A stretch of DNA of 64,000 nucleotides, taken from positions 9,424,001 through 9,488,000 of the forward strand of contig WOAB01000619.1 of NCBI GenBank assembly GCA_027886185.1. The letters run 5' to 3'. The notes under the pieces are model-generated. The model made no database searches and was not told the DNA's origin. It saw only the letters and a list, made by a program, of their open reading frames with translations. Shown here in pieces: positions 46,001-56,700 of this stretch. Origin of the DNA: Rheum nobile (Eukaryota > Streptophyta > Magnoliopsida > Caryophyllales > Polygonaceae). A program made the translations under genes and the position numbers. Each line of letters begins with the position of its first letter. The stretch's first letter is position 1.

Positions 46001-46708
46001 GGTGAACTTTGGGGTTAAGAATGTGGATTACTTTTGGTTTCCGTACATTAACGGGGCCAGAGATGTATGTCCAGACGGGCATTGTGGATATCGAACACTG
46101 GCTGTATTATTGGGATCAGAAGAGACTGCATACCCTATGGTTCGAATGCAGGTGGCGGGCGAGTTGTTTGACAACAGAGATGTGTACATGCCCATCTTGC
46201 CCGTACTACACCCGGGGATCACTTACGAGGACCTTATATTTCGGGTCAACTATGTCATCAGTCCTTGCAGCGAGGAGTACTGGCTCGACATGCCGATGAT
46301 TGGTTTAGTGTTTGCCACGCTATACCAAGTTGCTATTGTCCTATTATCCTGGGATGGCCCATGCTTGTGCTTACCAATGAGGGCCTCTGACGAAAACCGC
46401 GGCCCTCCAACACAGATATTGACGATGGCCCTCGTAGGAAACCGAAACCACTTCGTACCGGTATAGTTATTGTTTTTAAATAGCTAGTAATGTTTGTGCT
46501 TACCCTAAAACACAAAGCTCGATCATATTTTGTGTTTTCTATGTAGGTGTCGCTGAAGGATGGTTGTCCACTACCTCCCCCTCCGTACGCTTGGCGTCAA
46601 TTCAAACACCCAAGTGTCGATGGTTGGGACTCTCAATTTCAGTCGAGGATTCAACTATTTCGGGATTATCGCATTAGATATAACCGTCCTCCAGATCCCC
46701 CGGTGTAG
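43093..46708 (+). CDS. MULE transposase with C-terminal OTU cysteine protease domain
   Basis: Five exons join in frame: 43093-43206, 43720-44441, 44568-45074, 45158-46460, 46547-46708 (935 codons, no internal stop), all with GT/AG borders. Residues 1-38 are an acidic FDDED repeat. Residues 39-270 are the MULE DNA-binding region (CTFELCGV, CHNHKLP). The DDE catalytic core has D272 (IIDATYKTN), D336 (MTDREKAL) and E450 (NRVEGMHH). CFGMPCVH near 555 is a SWIM-like remnant. A basic Gly-rich linker (GRGRGHGKKGPSG) leads to an OTU domain with D754/C757 (DGHCGYR) and H879 (GNRNHFVPV). The enzyme should cut and join TIRs; the OTU part would remove ubiquitin-like modifiers. The start is supported by the TATA box at 43032. 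Splice sites are predicted by eye. Confidence 0.85.
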
Positions 46709-46920
46709 TTTAAGATGTAGATTATATTTCAACTGTAATTTCAGATGTAATTTTAGATATAATTTCAGATGTAATTTATTTTAAGAGCATATATCAACTT
46801 CACATTTGGGTCTGATTTACTTGTGTAATCTCAATTTGAAAATCCTGATAATATATCTGTTTTCTTAACATACATAAAATCCAAAACAAATTACAAGAGC
46901 GATACAAACATTACATCAAC

Positions 46921-47319
46921 TTATTTACGTTCTTGTATCTCTCTTAATAACTGCTCATACTTAGATTTGCCCATTGCTAACTTCCCTTGTTCCTTAAGGC
47001 GCATCAACCTTGTGTGAATGGGAAACAACTTAACAAGTTCTTCATTTTCCTTAACAAGTTCTTCATTTTTGTTATCAAGCTCTTCATTTCGGTTAGCAAG
47101 TTATTGTTTTTCGTTCCACAGTTGTGCTATAACCCTCTGTGTCCTCTCATCGTAGCATGGATCAATCCACTTCACGAAGCGACACCCCCCTTCCATAGTC
47201 GGACATCCTCAATACCTCCTTCTATAGTTGAACTGCATATGCCACTCACGGATAATCGCAGATCTCTTACAATTGCATAGCCAACCAACGTTTGTTGACG
47301 ATGAAGATGAAGATGTCAT
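46921..47319 (-). pseudogene. GRF-type zinc-finger ORF of the MULE (two in-frame stops)
   Basis: On the minus strand, ATG at 47319 opens a Ser-rich start followed by WLCNCKRSA, REWHMQFNYRRRY-stop-GCP and GGCRFVKWIDPC, the zf-GRF pattern (C-x-C, then RRFWGCP, C and FxWxD). The stop replaces the conserved tryptophan (TGG to TGA). A second stop (TAA) follows WNEKQ. Downstream a heptad-like NEELDNKNEELVKENEELVK segment predicts a coiled coil, and the frame ends at 46921. Small GRF-finger proteins are often seen beside plant MULE transposases. Single-stranded nucleic-acid binding is known for GRF fingers elsewhere; its role here is inference. Confidence 0.7.
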
Positions 47320-47639
47320 TATGCGATATAGTGCTTGATTTTCCTATCAATATCATAAATCCATTAATAAATGTTTCATAAACATAAAACTCAAACAAGA
47401 TCTAAGTTGAGAGGATAACCTTACCGAATAATGGTGATGAACAACAGAGCTTCAGTTGGAATTGTGAGAACTCAGTAACCCTAGGGGTAACACTATTTAT
47501 ACAAGTGAAGAGTTGTGCATAACAACTAGCACACAGTTGTAAAACACTAAAGTTGTGCAAAAATACGAATAATAGCTGTAAAACACTCAGATTGTGCATA
47601 ATAGCTATGACACAACTGTAACACACTGAAGCTGTAATT

Positions 47640-48400
47640 GGAAGGGTTATATAAGAAACGGGTGAAAAACTGAAAATTTCGAAATTAGGCCCAATAGGAA
47701 GTATTGTAGAAGAAACGGGTGAAAATCTGAACAAATGAGAAATTGGGCCCAAATAGGCCCAATAGGAAGGATTGTAGAAGAAACGGGTGAAAAACTGAAA
47801 AATTGAGAAATTGGGCCCAAATAGGCCCAATAGGAAGGATTGTAGAAGAAACGGGTGAAAAACTAAAAATTTTGAAATTGGGCCCAATAGGAAGGATTGT
47901 AGAAGAAATGGGTGAAAAACTAAAAAAATTGAAATTGGGCCCAAATAGGCCCAATAGGAAGGATTGTAGAAGAAACGGGTGAAAAACTAAAAATTTCGAA
48001 ATTGGGCCCAAATAGGCCCAATATGAAGGATTGTAGAAGAAACGGGTGAAAAACTGAAAAATTTCGAAATTGGGCCCAATAGGAAAGATTGTAGAAGAAA
48101 CGGGTCAAAAACTGAAAAATTTCGAAATTGAGCCCAAATAGGCCCAATAGGAAGGATTGTAGAAGATACGGGTGAAAAACTAAAAAAATTTGAAATTGGG
48201 CCCAAATAGGCCCAATAAGAAGGATTGTAGAAGAAACGGGTAAAAAACTAAAAAATTTGAAATTGGGCCCAATAGAAAATATTGTAGAAGAAACGAGTGA
48301 AAAACTGAAAAAATGAGAAATTGGGCCCAAATAGGCCGAATAGGAAGTATTGTAGAAGAAACGAGTGAAAAACTGAAAATTTTGAAATTGGGCCCAATAT
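47640..48400. repeat. Tandem array, mixed units of about 55 and 68 bp
   Basis: The phrase GTAGAAGAAACGGGTGAAAAAC is found about 11 times. Longer units include GGGCCCAAATAGGCCCAATA, shorter ones only GGGCCCAATA. Long minus-strand frames across it repeat the same peptide and are artefacts. It lies between the convergent 3' ends of the transposase/GRF and PMD genes. Confidence 0.9.
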
Positions 48401-49525
48401 GTAGTTAGACTTATATACTATAGTATTTCGTTATATTTCATATAGTTATACTTATATATTATAGTATTTCGTTATATTTCATGTAGTTATACTTATATAC
48501 TATAGTATATTTCGTTATATTTCATGTAGTTACACTTATATACTATAGTATTTCTGTATATTTCATGTAGTTACACTTGTATACTATAGTATTTCATTAT
48601 ATTTCATATAGTTACACTTATATACTATAGTATTTCGTTATATTTCATATAGTTATACTTATATACTATAGTATTTCGTTATATTTCATGTAGTTATACT
48701 TATATACTATAGTATTTCCTTATATTTCATGTAGTTACACTTATATACTATAGTATTTCGTTATATTTCATGTAGTTATACTTATATACTATAGTATTTC
48801 GTTATATTTCATGTAGTTATACTTATATACTATAGTATTTCGTTATATTTCATGTAGTTATACTTATATACTATAGTATTTCGTTATATTTCATGTAGTT
48901 ACACTTATATATTATAGTATTTCCTTATATTTCATGTAGTTACACTTATATAATATAGTATTTCGTTATATTTCATGTAGTTACACTTATATACTATAGT
49001 ATTTCGTTATATTTCATGTAGTTACACTTATATACTATAGTATTTCATTATATTTCATGTAGTTACACTTATATACTATAGTATTTCATTATATTTCATG
49101 TAGTTACACTTATATACTATAGTATTTCGTTATATTTCATTTATTTACACTTATATACTATAGTATTTCGTTATATTTCATGTAGTTACACTTATATACT
49201 ATAGTATTTCGTTATATTTCATGTAGTTACACTTATATACTATAGTATTTCGTTATATTTCATGTGGTTACACTTATATAATATAGTATTTCGTTATATT
49301 TCATGTAGTTACACTTATATACTATATAGTTAGACTTATATACTATAGTATTTCGTTATATTTCATGTAGTTAAACTTATATACTATAGTATTTCATTAT
49401 ATTTCATGTAATTACACTTATATACTATAGTATTTCTCATTAAATTTCATGTAATTACACTTATATACTATAGTATTTCATTATATTTTATGTAGTTACA
49501 CTTATATAATATAGTATTTCGTCAT
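48400..49525. repeat. 41-bp tandem array (about 27 copies)
   Basis: The unit holds GTAGTTACACTTATATACT and AGTATTTCGTTATATTTCAT, with a measured period of 41 bp (for example 48980 and 49021). It is very AT-rich and highly uniform, with a few units shortened near 49320 and 49440. It ends about 50 bp from the PMD stop codon. Confidence 0.95.
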
Positions 49526-49573
49526 GATCCAAACCACAACTATCTAATCGACATAAATACATGATCCTACAAT

Positions 49574-52500
49574 CTAGTCATCGTCGGGGACTCTACCGCT
49601 GCCCTCTCCTCTCTCGTGCTGTGAATTAGTAAATCTCTGGGAAGCACGCGGTAAGGGATCAGCCATGGGCGTCTCGTGACCTATCAAATCCTGAATCCAC
49701 GAAATAATCGTAGCGGTAACATCTGGTGGAAGCCCGTCCCTCTCTTCCAAAAAACGCCGCATCCGACCGGCGAGAATCTAGGTCCGCTGAATACAGGACA
49801 AAGATTTCCATTACAACTAAACCGATTTTAAGCACGTAAAAATGATAAGCGATAAATAAAATGTTTCATACCATGAGAGTAGACACCGGTGGAGCTGGAG
49901 GGACGACAGGAGCCAGACCTGGACGATCCTGTCTAGGGGACCGTGCGTCCACATACGGATGTGACATCTGCTCCAGCCAGTCGATGTACGCATCATCAGT
50001 GTCCCAAGCGAAGGTGGTATGGACCATGTCCTGAAGCTCGATCGTCGGTCTAGGGTCGGCATCCCATGTGCACTGCTCGTCATCGTATTTCAAAACGTAC
50101 GACCTCAAGTCGACCCGCCTCTTCACCTCGCGTGGCGCTGGTGGATCCTCAGGAACCCCCTGCCTGTAACCGAACTGGCGGAGGACTCGGTCCGGCATGT
50201 ACGGCTCCTGTATCTCGAGGCACTCAATAATGCCTCGGTACAAAGAAGGAGCGTCCTGAGGGGTGGTAAAGTCTAACAGACCCCACGGTGTCCAGGCAAC
50301 CTAAAATGTCAAAATATATAATTTTCATTTCGTAAATTCAAAACGTATATTTATAATTTTAATTTCCTAAATTCAAAACGTATATTCATAATTTTAATTT
50401 CCTAAACGAAACGCAATAAAGCAGTAAAGTATTACCTCATCAAATCTCACGGCGTCTAAAATGCGGCGAATAGCAATCAGCCGCTCCGGATTCCGTCCCT
50501 GAGGAGCCTCCCTCCCGTCTCTCCGAGCGGCCCTCGTATCCGCCATAGCCTCCAGGTCAAGGACAGCATGACCTCGGAAAGTAGGAAAGTACGCCCAAAT
50601 CCAGACCTACATATATATAAAAACCCGTTAGCATATGATATCATATATTACAAAAATAAAATAAATTAATAATTACCCTCAGAAGAAGTGTACAACCTGC
50701 AATGCCCTTCGCCCTGGCCCTTGACACCTCACCCAAATTTCGATACAGGACAGCGAATACGCCGACTCCCCAGGCATAACAACCGGTGCGGTCGTGGTCA
50801 ACGACTAGCGCCATGTACTTGTACTTGACGGCGTTCATCGACTTGTCCGGGAAAACGGTACAGCCGAGGAGCATCATCAAGTACATGGACGCTATGCGCC
50901 GGTCATCCCTCTCTGGACTGGACAACTGCTCACGGGACCTCAGCAAGAGGGCCTCTATCGGGATACCGCCACCACTGAACCACTGGGCCACCAACTCCAG
51001 GTTCGCCCCAGTAATGGCGCAAACGTGATCTCTAACGACGGGGTCCGCCATATCACTGGTGACGCTCAACCCGTCGATGGGGATCTCCAGGATGCGCGCG
51101 ACATCGTGGAGCGTGATAGTGATCTCGCCCCACGGGAAATGGAACGAGCTCGTCTCCGGATGCCAACGCTCGACGAACGCAGAAATAAGCACGTCGTCGA
51201 TCCTCCTGAAGTCCACCTCCCTCATAGAGGTGATACGGCTCCGCTGTGCAAAATCCCACCAGGTGTCCAGAGCCGCTGCAATGTGCTCGTTCATCTCCCA
51301 ATGCCATGGCTTCCTGGTGTACGTCTTCAGAACCTTCCTCATCTGAAAAAAAATAACAAAACTAGTATTATACTTATAACATTTTCATATTTTTATTTAA
51401 AAATCTTAAACTAAATCAAAGATGTACTGTATCATCCACGCGCACAACGGGTGGTGGGGGATCCGGAAGTGTCAACGCCAATGTCATGTCCCATAGGACC
51501 CTGGCGACATGGGTCGTATACGTACCGAGGAGGTGAGGAACGAGGGGCCCTCCTGGCATCCAAGGCTCTGCGGAGCCCGCCTGCTCGGGAACCGGATCCG
51601 CCTGCTCGGGAATCGGATTCGCCTGCTACGGAGCCGGATCCGCCTGCTGGGGAGCCTCGTCCATCCCCAAGTCCGTTGCGGGTCCGAGAGACTCCTCAAA
51701 TCCCTCATAATAGTCGCGGTGGAGGGACGCGTCAAGTGCCTCCTCGTCCAACTCCATGGACGAGGCCGATGACGAATACAGCGACGGGTCAACCGCGCCG
51801 TCCTGCACTCTCGTCGCGACGTCCTGTAGGACGGGAAGCAAATCCACCGAAGCGGCCACCGAAGCGGCCCGACGAGCCGATGCTATGACCGGATTCCTCC
51901 GTGCCAGCTGACGGGACCCACGTCGGGGCCGTCTCACAGACAGCATCGAGGCTTGTAAAGCCTTTTTATAACATATTAATCAAAATTTTAAATTCATAAA
52001 CAACTACAACATTATAATATAAATTGTATAATTCAATACCTATATTATTTGCCAATTTCAAATATAGACCTAATTTGCTAATTTCAAATATAATTCTTTA
52101 AATTCAATCCCAATTTAATAAAAACATAAATTTCAATATTTTAATTTTAATATCTAAAATTTTCAAATTTAGTTTCATATCCTAAATTCAACGTGGAAGA
52201 GTACACTCCTTTGTTTTTCTAAATTCAAGTTTAATTATTATAACTAAAATCCAAAATTCAATACCTAAATTCAAATTCAATTTTTGTAACATAAATATAA
52301 ATTTCAATACCTAATTTTTATAAAAAAATCTAGAATTAAATACATACCAACAATTTTTAAATGCAATACCTATTTCTAAATTCAATACTTATTTCATTCT
52401 AAATTTTCATATATTCAAATAAATTTATATTTCGTTCATACCTCTCGACTACCCCAGGTAGAAGTCTGACCAGGTGTCGCAGGAACGTCTCCGCGTCCGC

Positions 52501-52798
52501 CTCCTCGTCTGCCACGGGCTCGGATAAATCGGGTCCGGGCAGTACCTCGTTCACCCTCAACCCCGCCACCGCTGGACGGAGAACTAGGTGCCGCCGCCTC
52601 GCCTCCATCTGCACCGCTGCCGGTCACTTCCACGACCACCTCTCCGTTGCCGGCCGGTTCTGCAGAACCACAAGGAGCACCGCCGCCAGCCGTCGCGCTC
52701 TCCATGCCGCCTGGAGGACCGTCGTCTCCTCGTCTTCCGCCAATCTTGCCGCCAGGAGGAGCCTCACCGGAGTGGTCGCCACCGCCACTGCTCGCCAT
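49574..52798 (-). pseudogene. Plant mobile domain (PMD, MAIN-like) gene of the MULE, one nonsense codon
   Basis: Six exons on the minus strand join in phase: 52798-52442, 51961-51428, 51342-50677, 50606-50436, 50300-49872 and 49777-49574, giving 786 codons. Exon 1 encodes a Gly/Ala-rich tail (MASSGGGDHSGE). Exon 2 holds an acidic part and QADP repeats, with TAG at 51626-51628 (codon 231). Exons 3-4 carry the PMD core (VERWHPETSSFHFPWGEITI, LHDVARILEIPIDG, WGVGVFAVLY, WIWAYFPTF). PMDs occur in MAIN/MAIL1 proteins and in MULEs; molecular function is unknown, with chromatin or silencing roles reported for host homologues. The gene reads inward from the right TIR and its leader is now cut by the gypsy element 217 bp upstream of the ATG. 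Apart from the nonsense codon it looks intact. Confidence 0.85.
51962..52441. other. Intron 1 of the PMD gene
   Basis: AT-rich stretch of 480 bp between a GTATG donor and an AAAAAG acceptor chosen because it keeps the reading frame. No other feature seen. Confidence 0.6.
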
Positions 52799-53015
52799 CG
52801 TCGGAGAAGGAGAATGAAGAAGACCGAAATGGAGGAGGAGAAAGAAGAAGGAGCGAAATGGAGGAGGAGAAGGGAGAAGGAAAGAAGATCGCCACCGCCG
52901 TCTGTGGAAAAGGGCCGCCGTCAGTGGAAAGGGGGAAGAAGGGGAGAAGAAGAAGAGGCCGCGTCGACGCGCGGCCTCTTAACCTAGCCTGTACGCCATA
53001 TTCTGGCATACAAGT

Positions 53016-53748
53016 TGATACGGGGTTAGCCGTGTAGAAGATGGATCTAGGCAACGGATCTCAAAACAAAAGAAAACACAAGATTAGAACAATGGCGGAA
53101 GTGAAACTAATGGAAAGGATAATAGATAGAACCAATAGAAACGACGAGAAAACCCGCTTGCTTGATAGCAAGGAACCTTGTCGAACGATCTACCAACCCG
53201 ATCTCTACAACGCCACACAACCAAGAATCGCTGACGAACTTGGAGCACGGAGAGGATTGCTTATGAAGTACGAAATCACCAACTCCAGAGGGACTTGACA
53301 AAGACGAAAACAACTAAGCAGGAAAGAACAATCGATTGAGACTCTCACGGGGAGCCGAGTTTTCAAAGCAAAAACCAAGCTCTGTTTTCGTGTTTTAACA
53401 ATATGAGAAATCTGACTAATGAAGAAGACAAGGGCGCCTTAAATACCTAAGAGGTGGCCGGCCCTAGCTTCCTAAAACGGGCTACAATTGTTCCAAAAAT
53501 ACCCGAAAATAGAAAGCTGGAAATAAATAAATAATAATCCTAAAAATATCCAATGCAGAAATTAATAAGATTAAACATATGTAATGTTGACCAATAAAGT
53601 CAACGCCTTGACTTTGGACTTGTCATCTTCGTCATGTGATACATCATGTGCCATAAACGTCTCCAGCTCTTGACGTAGTTCCTTCAATCTTGACCTAGTA
53701 ATCGGTTCATCAAAGGTTGGCACTAATGGCGGGGATGATTCCTCATCA
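53016..53748 (-). mobile_element. 3' LTR of the CRM-like element
   Basis: Plus-strand ends TGATACGGGG and CCTCATCA. The gag-pol frame continues into it for 58 codons and stops at 53571-53573. A short frame at 53041-53298, repeated in the other LTR, is not a gene. Confidence 0.95.
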
Positions 53749-56700
53749 TTCTCCCCTTCTTGAAAAGGACTCGTCCTCGAGTCATCAACATCAGCGACTG
53801 CATAAGGGGTAAGATCACCGACATTGAATATCGGGCTCACGCCATAGTCATCGGGCAGCTCCAACACATAGGCATTGTCGCCTACTCTCTTCAGCACCTT
53901 GAACGGTCCATCACCTCTGGGAGACAGCTTCGACTTCCTCTGCTCCGGGAACCGCTCCTTTCGCAGGTGTAGCCACACCAAGTCGCCGGGCTCGAACAAC
54001 ACTTGACGCCAACCGTGATTAGCTCGGGCTGCGTTCTTCGCTGCAGTAGCTTCCAAACGAGCCTTAGTCCGCTCGTGCAGCTCCTTCATGAACTCAACCT
54101 GTCTATCAGCATCAAAGTCTGCTCGTTCCGGTAAAGACAACGGCTTAAGATCCAAAGGGGTTAGGGGATTCAAACCATACACACATTCAAAAGGGGACAT
54201 ATTAGTAGAAGAATGAATAGTCCTATTATAAGCAAACTCAACATGTGGTAAGGCTTCTTCCCAACTTTTCATATTAGATTTAATAACAGCCCTAAGGATA
54301 GTACCCAATGTACGGTTAGTGACCTCAGTTTGTCCATCTGTATGGGGGTGACTAGCAGTAGAGAACAACAACTTAGTATCAAGTTTACCCCACAAAGTCT
54401 TCCAAAAGTAACTTAGAAATTTGACATCCCTATCACTCACAATAGTACGAGGTACACCATGCAACCGAACAATCTCTCTAAAGAACAAATCAGCAACATT
54501 CCTAGCATCATCAGTTTTATGGCATGCAATAAAGTGAGCCATCTTAGAGAACCTATCAACAACCACAAATATAGAATCTCTCCCCTTCTTAGTCCTAGGC
54601 AATCCAACAATAAAATCCATACTAATATCAACCCAAGGAAAGCAAGGAATAGGCAAGGGAGTATAAAGACCATGCGGTTTTGCCTTAGATTTAGCCTGTA
54701 GGCACTCAACACAACGTTTGATAAAATTCTCTACATCCCTAAGCATGTGTGGCCAATAGAAATGAGTATGCAACATGTTATAAGTCTTATCTCTACCAAA
54801 ATGACCCATCAATCCACCTCTATGGGACTCATCAACAAGTAACAACCGTAGAGAACAAACAGGAATGCACACCTTATCAACTCGAAACAAGAATCCATCA
54901 AACAAGAAAAACTTATCAAATGAACCCTTTTCCACACAATGCGTATAAATCACTCCAAAATCAGCATCCATATCATACAGCTCCTTAATATAAACGAATC
55001 CAAGGACCCGAGCATCCAAAGTAGTCAAGAGTGTATGTCTCCTAGAAAGGGCATCAGCTACAACATTATCTTTTCCTTTCTTATACTTAATCACATAGGG
55101 AAATGTTTCTATGAATTCCATCCACCTACCATGCCTCCTATCCAACTTATCTTGACTCCTAAAATGCTTTAAGGACTCATGATCAGTTTTAAGCACAAAT
55201 TCTCTAGGCCAAAGGTAGTGTTGCCAAGTTTTCAGCACTCTAAACAAGGCATATAATTCCCTATCATAAGTAGAATAATTCAAGCATGCACCTTTCAACT
55301 TCTCAGAAAAGAAGGCAATGGGCTTACCTTCCTGCATGAGGACTCCTCCAATACCAATGCCAGAGGCGTCACACTCTACTTCAAAGGGGCGAGTGAAGTC
55401 AGGCAGAACCAGCAATGGCGCGTGTGTCAAACGATCCTTGAGAGTCTGGAACGCCTTTTCTTGAGCTTCACCCCAACGGAATGGAGTATTCTTCTTTGTG
55501 ATCTCTGTCAACGGGGCTGCAATGGTGCTAAAATCTCGAACGAACCTCCTGTAGAAGCCAGCCAGGCCGTGGAAACTGCGCACGTCACCTAGGTTCCTCG
55601 GGGTCGGCCAGTCACGGATGGCTTGCACCTTCTCTTGATCCACTTGCAGTCCATGAGCACCCACTACAAAACGAAGAAACACAACTCTGTCAGTGCAAAA
55701 ATCACACTTCTTCAGATTTCCATACAACTGTATAGCTCTGAGAGTGGATAAAACTTCCCTGAGGTGCTCTGCATGTGCTTCCAAAGATTTACTGTAGATC
55801 AGAATATCATCAAAGTAAACTACAACAAATCTACCAATAAAAGTTCTCAAGACATGATTCATAAGACGCATAAAAGTAGAGGGGGCATTAGTCAAACCGA
55901 AAGGCATAACAAGCCACTCATACAAACCAAACTTCGTCTTGAATGCTGTCTTCCATTCGTCTCCTTCCTTCATCCGGATTTGATGGTATCCGCTGCGAAG
56001 ATCGATCTTGGAGAAGGTGGAGGCGCCATGGAGCTCATCCAACATGTCATCGAGCCTGGGGATCGGGTGCATGTACTTGATCGTGATGTTATTAATAGCC
56101 CTGCAATCAACACACATACGCCAAGTACTGTCCTTTTTGGGGACGAGTAAGACAGGCACAGCACACTGGGATCGGCTCTCTCTAACATACCCTTTATCTA
56201 GAAGGTCCTGGACTTGGTTCTGGATTTCCTGGGTCTCAGTAGGGTTCATCCTATAGGCAGGCCGGTTGGGTAGGGTAGCACCGGGAATCAGGTCTATCTG
56301 GTGCTCAATGCCTCTAATAGGGGGTAGGCCAGGGGGTATCTCATCCGGGAAAACATCAAGGAACTCAGCTAAAAGGGTCCGGATAGCAGTTGGGAGTGTA
56401 GCTCGGTCGTCGTCACCTAACAGGGTATAGGCCTGACAAAGGGACATGAGGGCGACGTCAGGGGGAAGGTAATCTACCAGGTGGTCTCTGCTGGATGCTA
56501 AGAGCACTCGGCTAGGGGTAGAGGCGAGGGTGAGGTCGGTCCGTGTGGAGGCAGTGGATGGTTCGGCTGGGGACTTACCCTTACGCTCGGCCTCTCTTTT
56601 CTTATCATAAGCCTCAGCCACTTGAAGCGGCGTCATCGGTTTCAACACCACTTTCCTACCACGAAACTCAAAGGCATGTTGGTTAGTACGTCCATCATGA

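Noticed and set aside
47402..48330. Long minus-strand reading frames with repeated GPISKFLVFHPFLLQSFLLG-like peptides
   Set aside because: They run across a 55/68-bp tandem array, and the repeated peptide follows from the DNA repeat. No start context or domain.
37540..49525. CRISPR-like arrays
   Set aside because: The repeats have no unique regular spacers and the context is a plant nuclear genome; these are ordinary tandem or foldback repeats.
53041..53298. 85-codon frame, repeated at 59981-60238
   Set aside because: Both lie at the same place in the two LTRs of the CRM-like element; no independent coding evidence.
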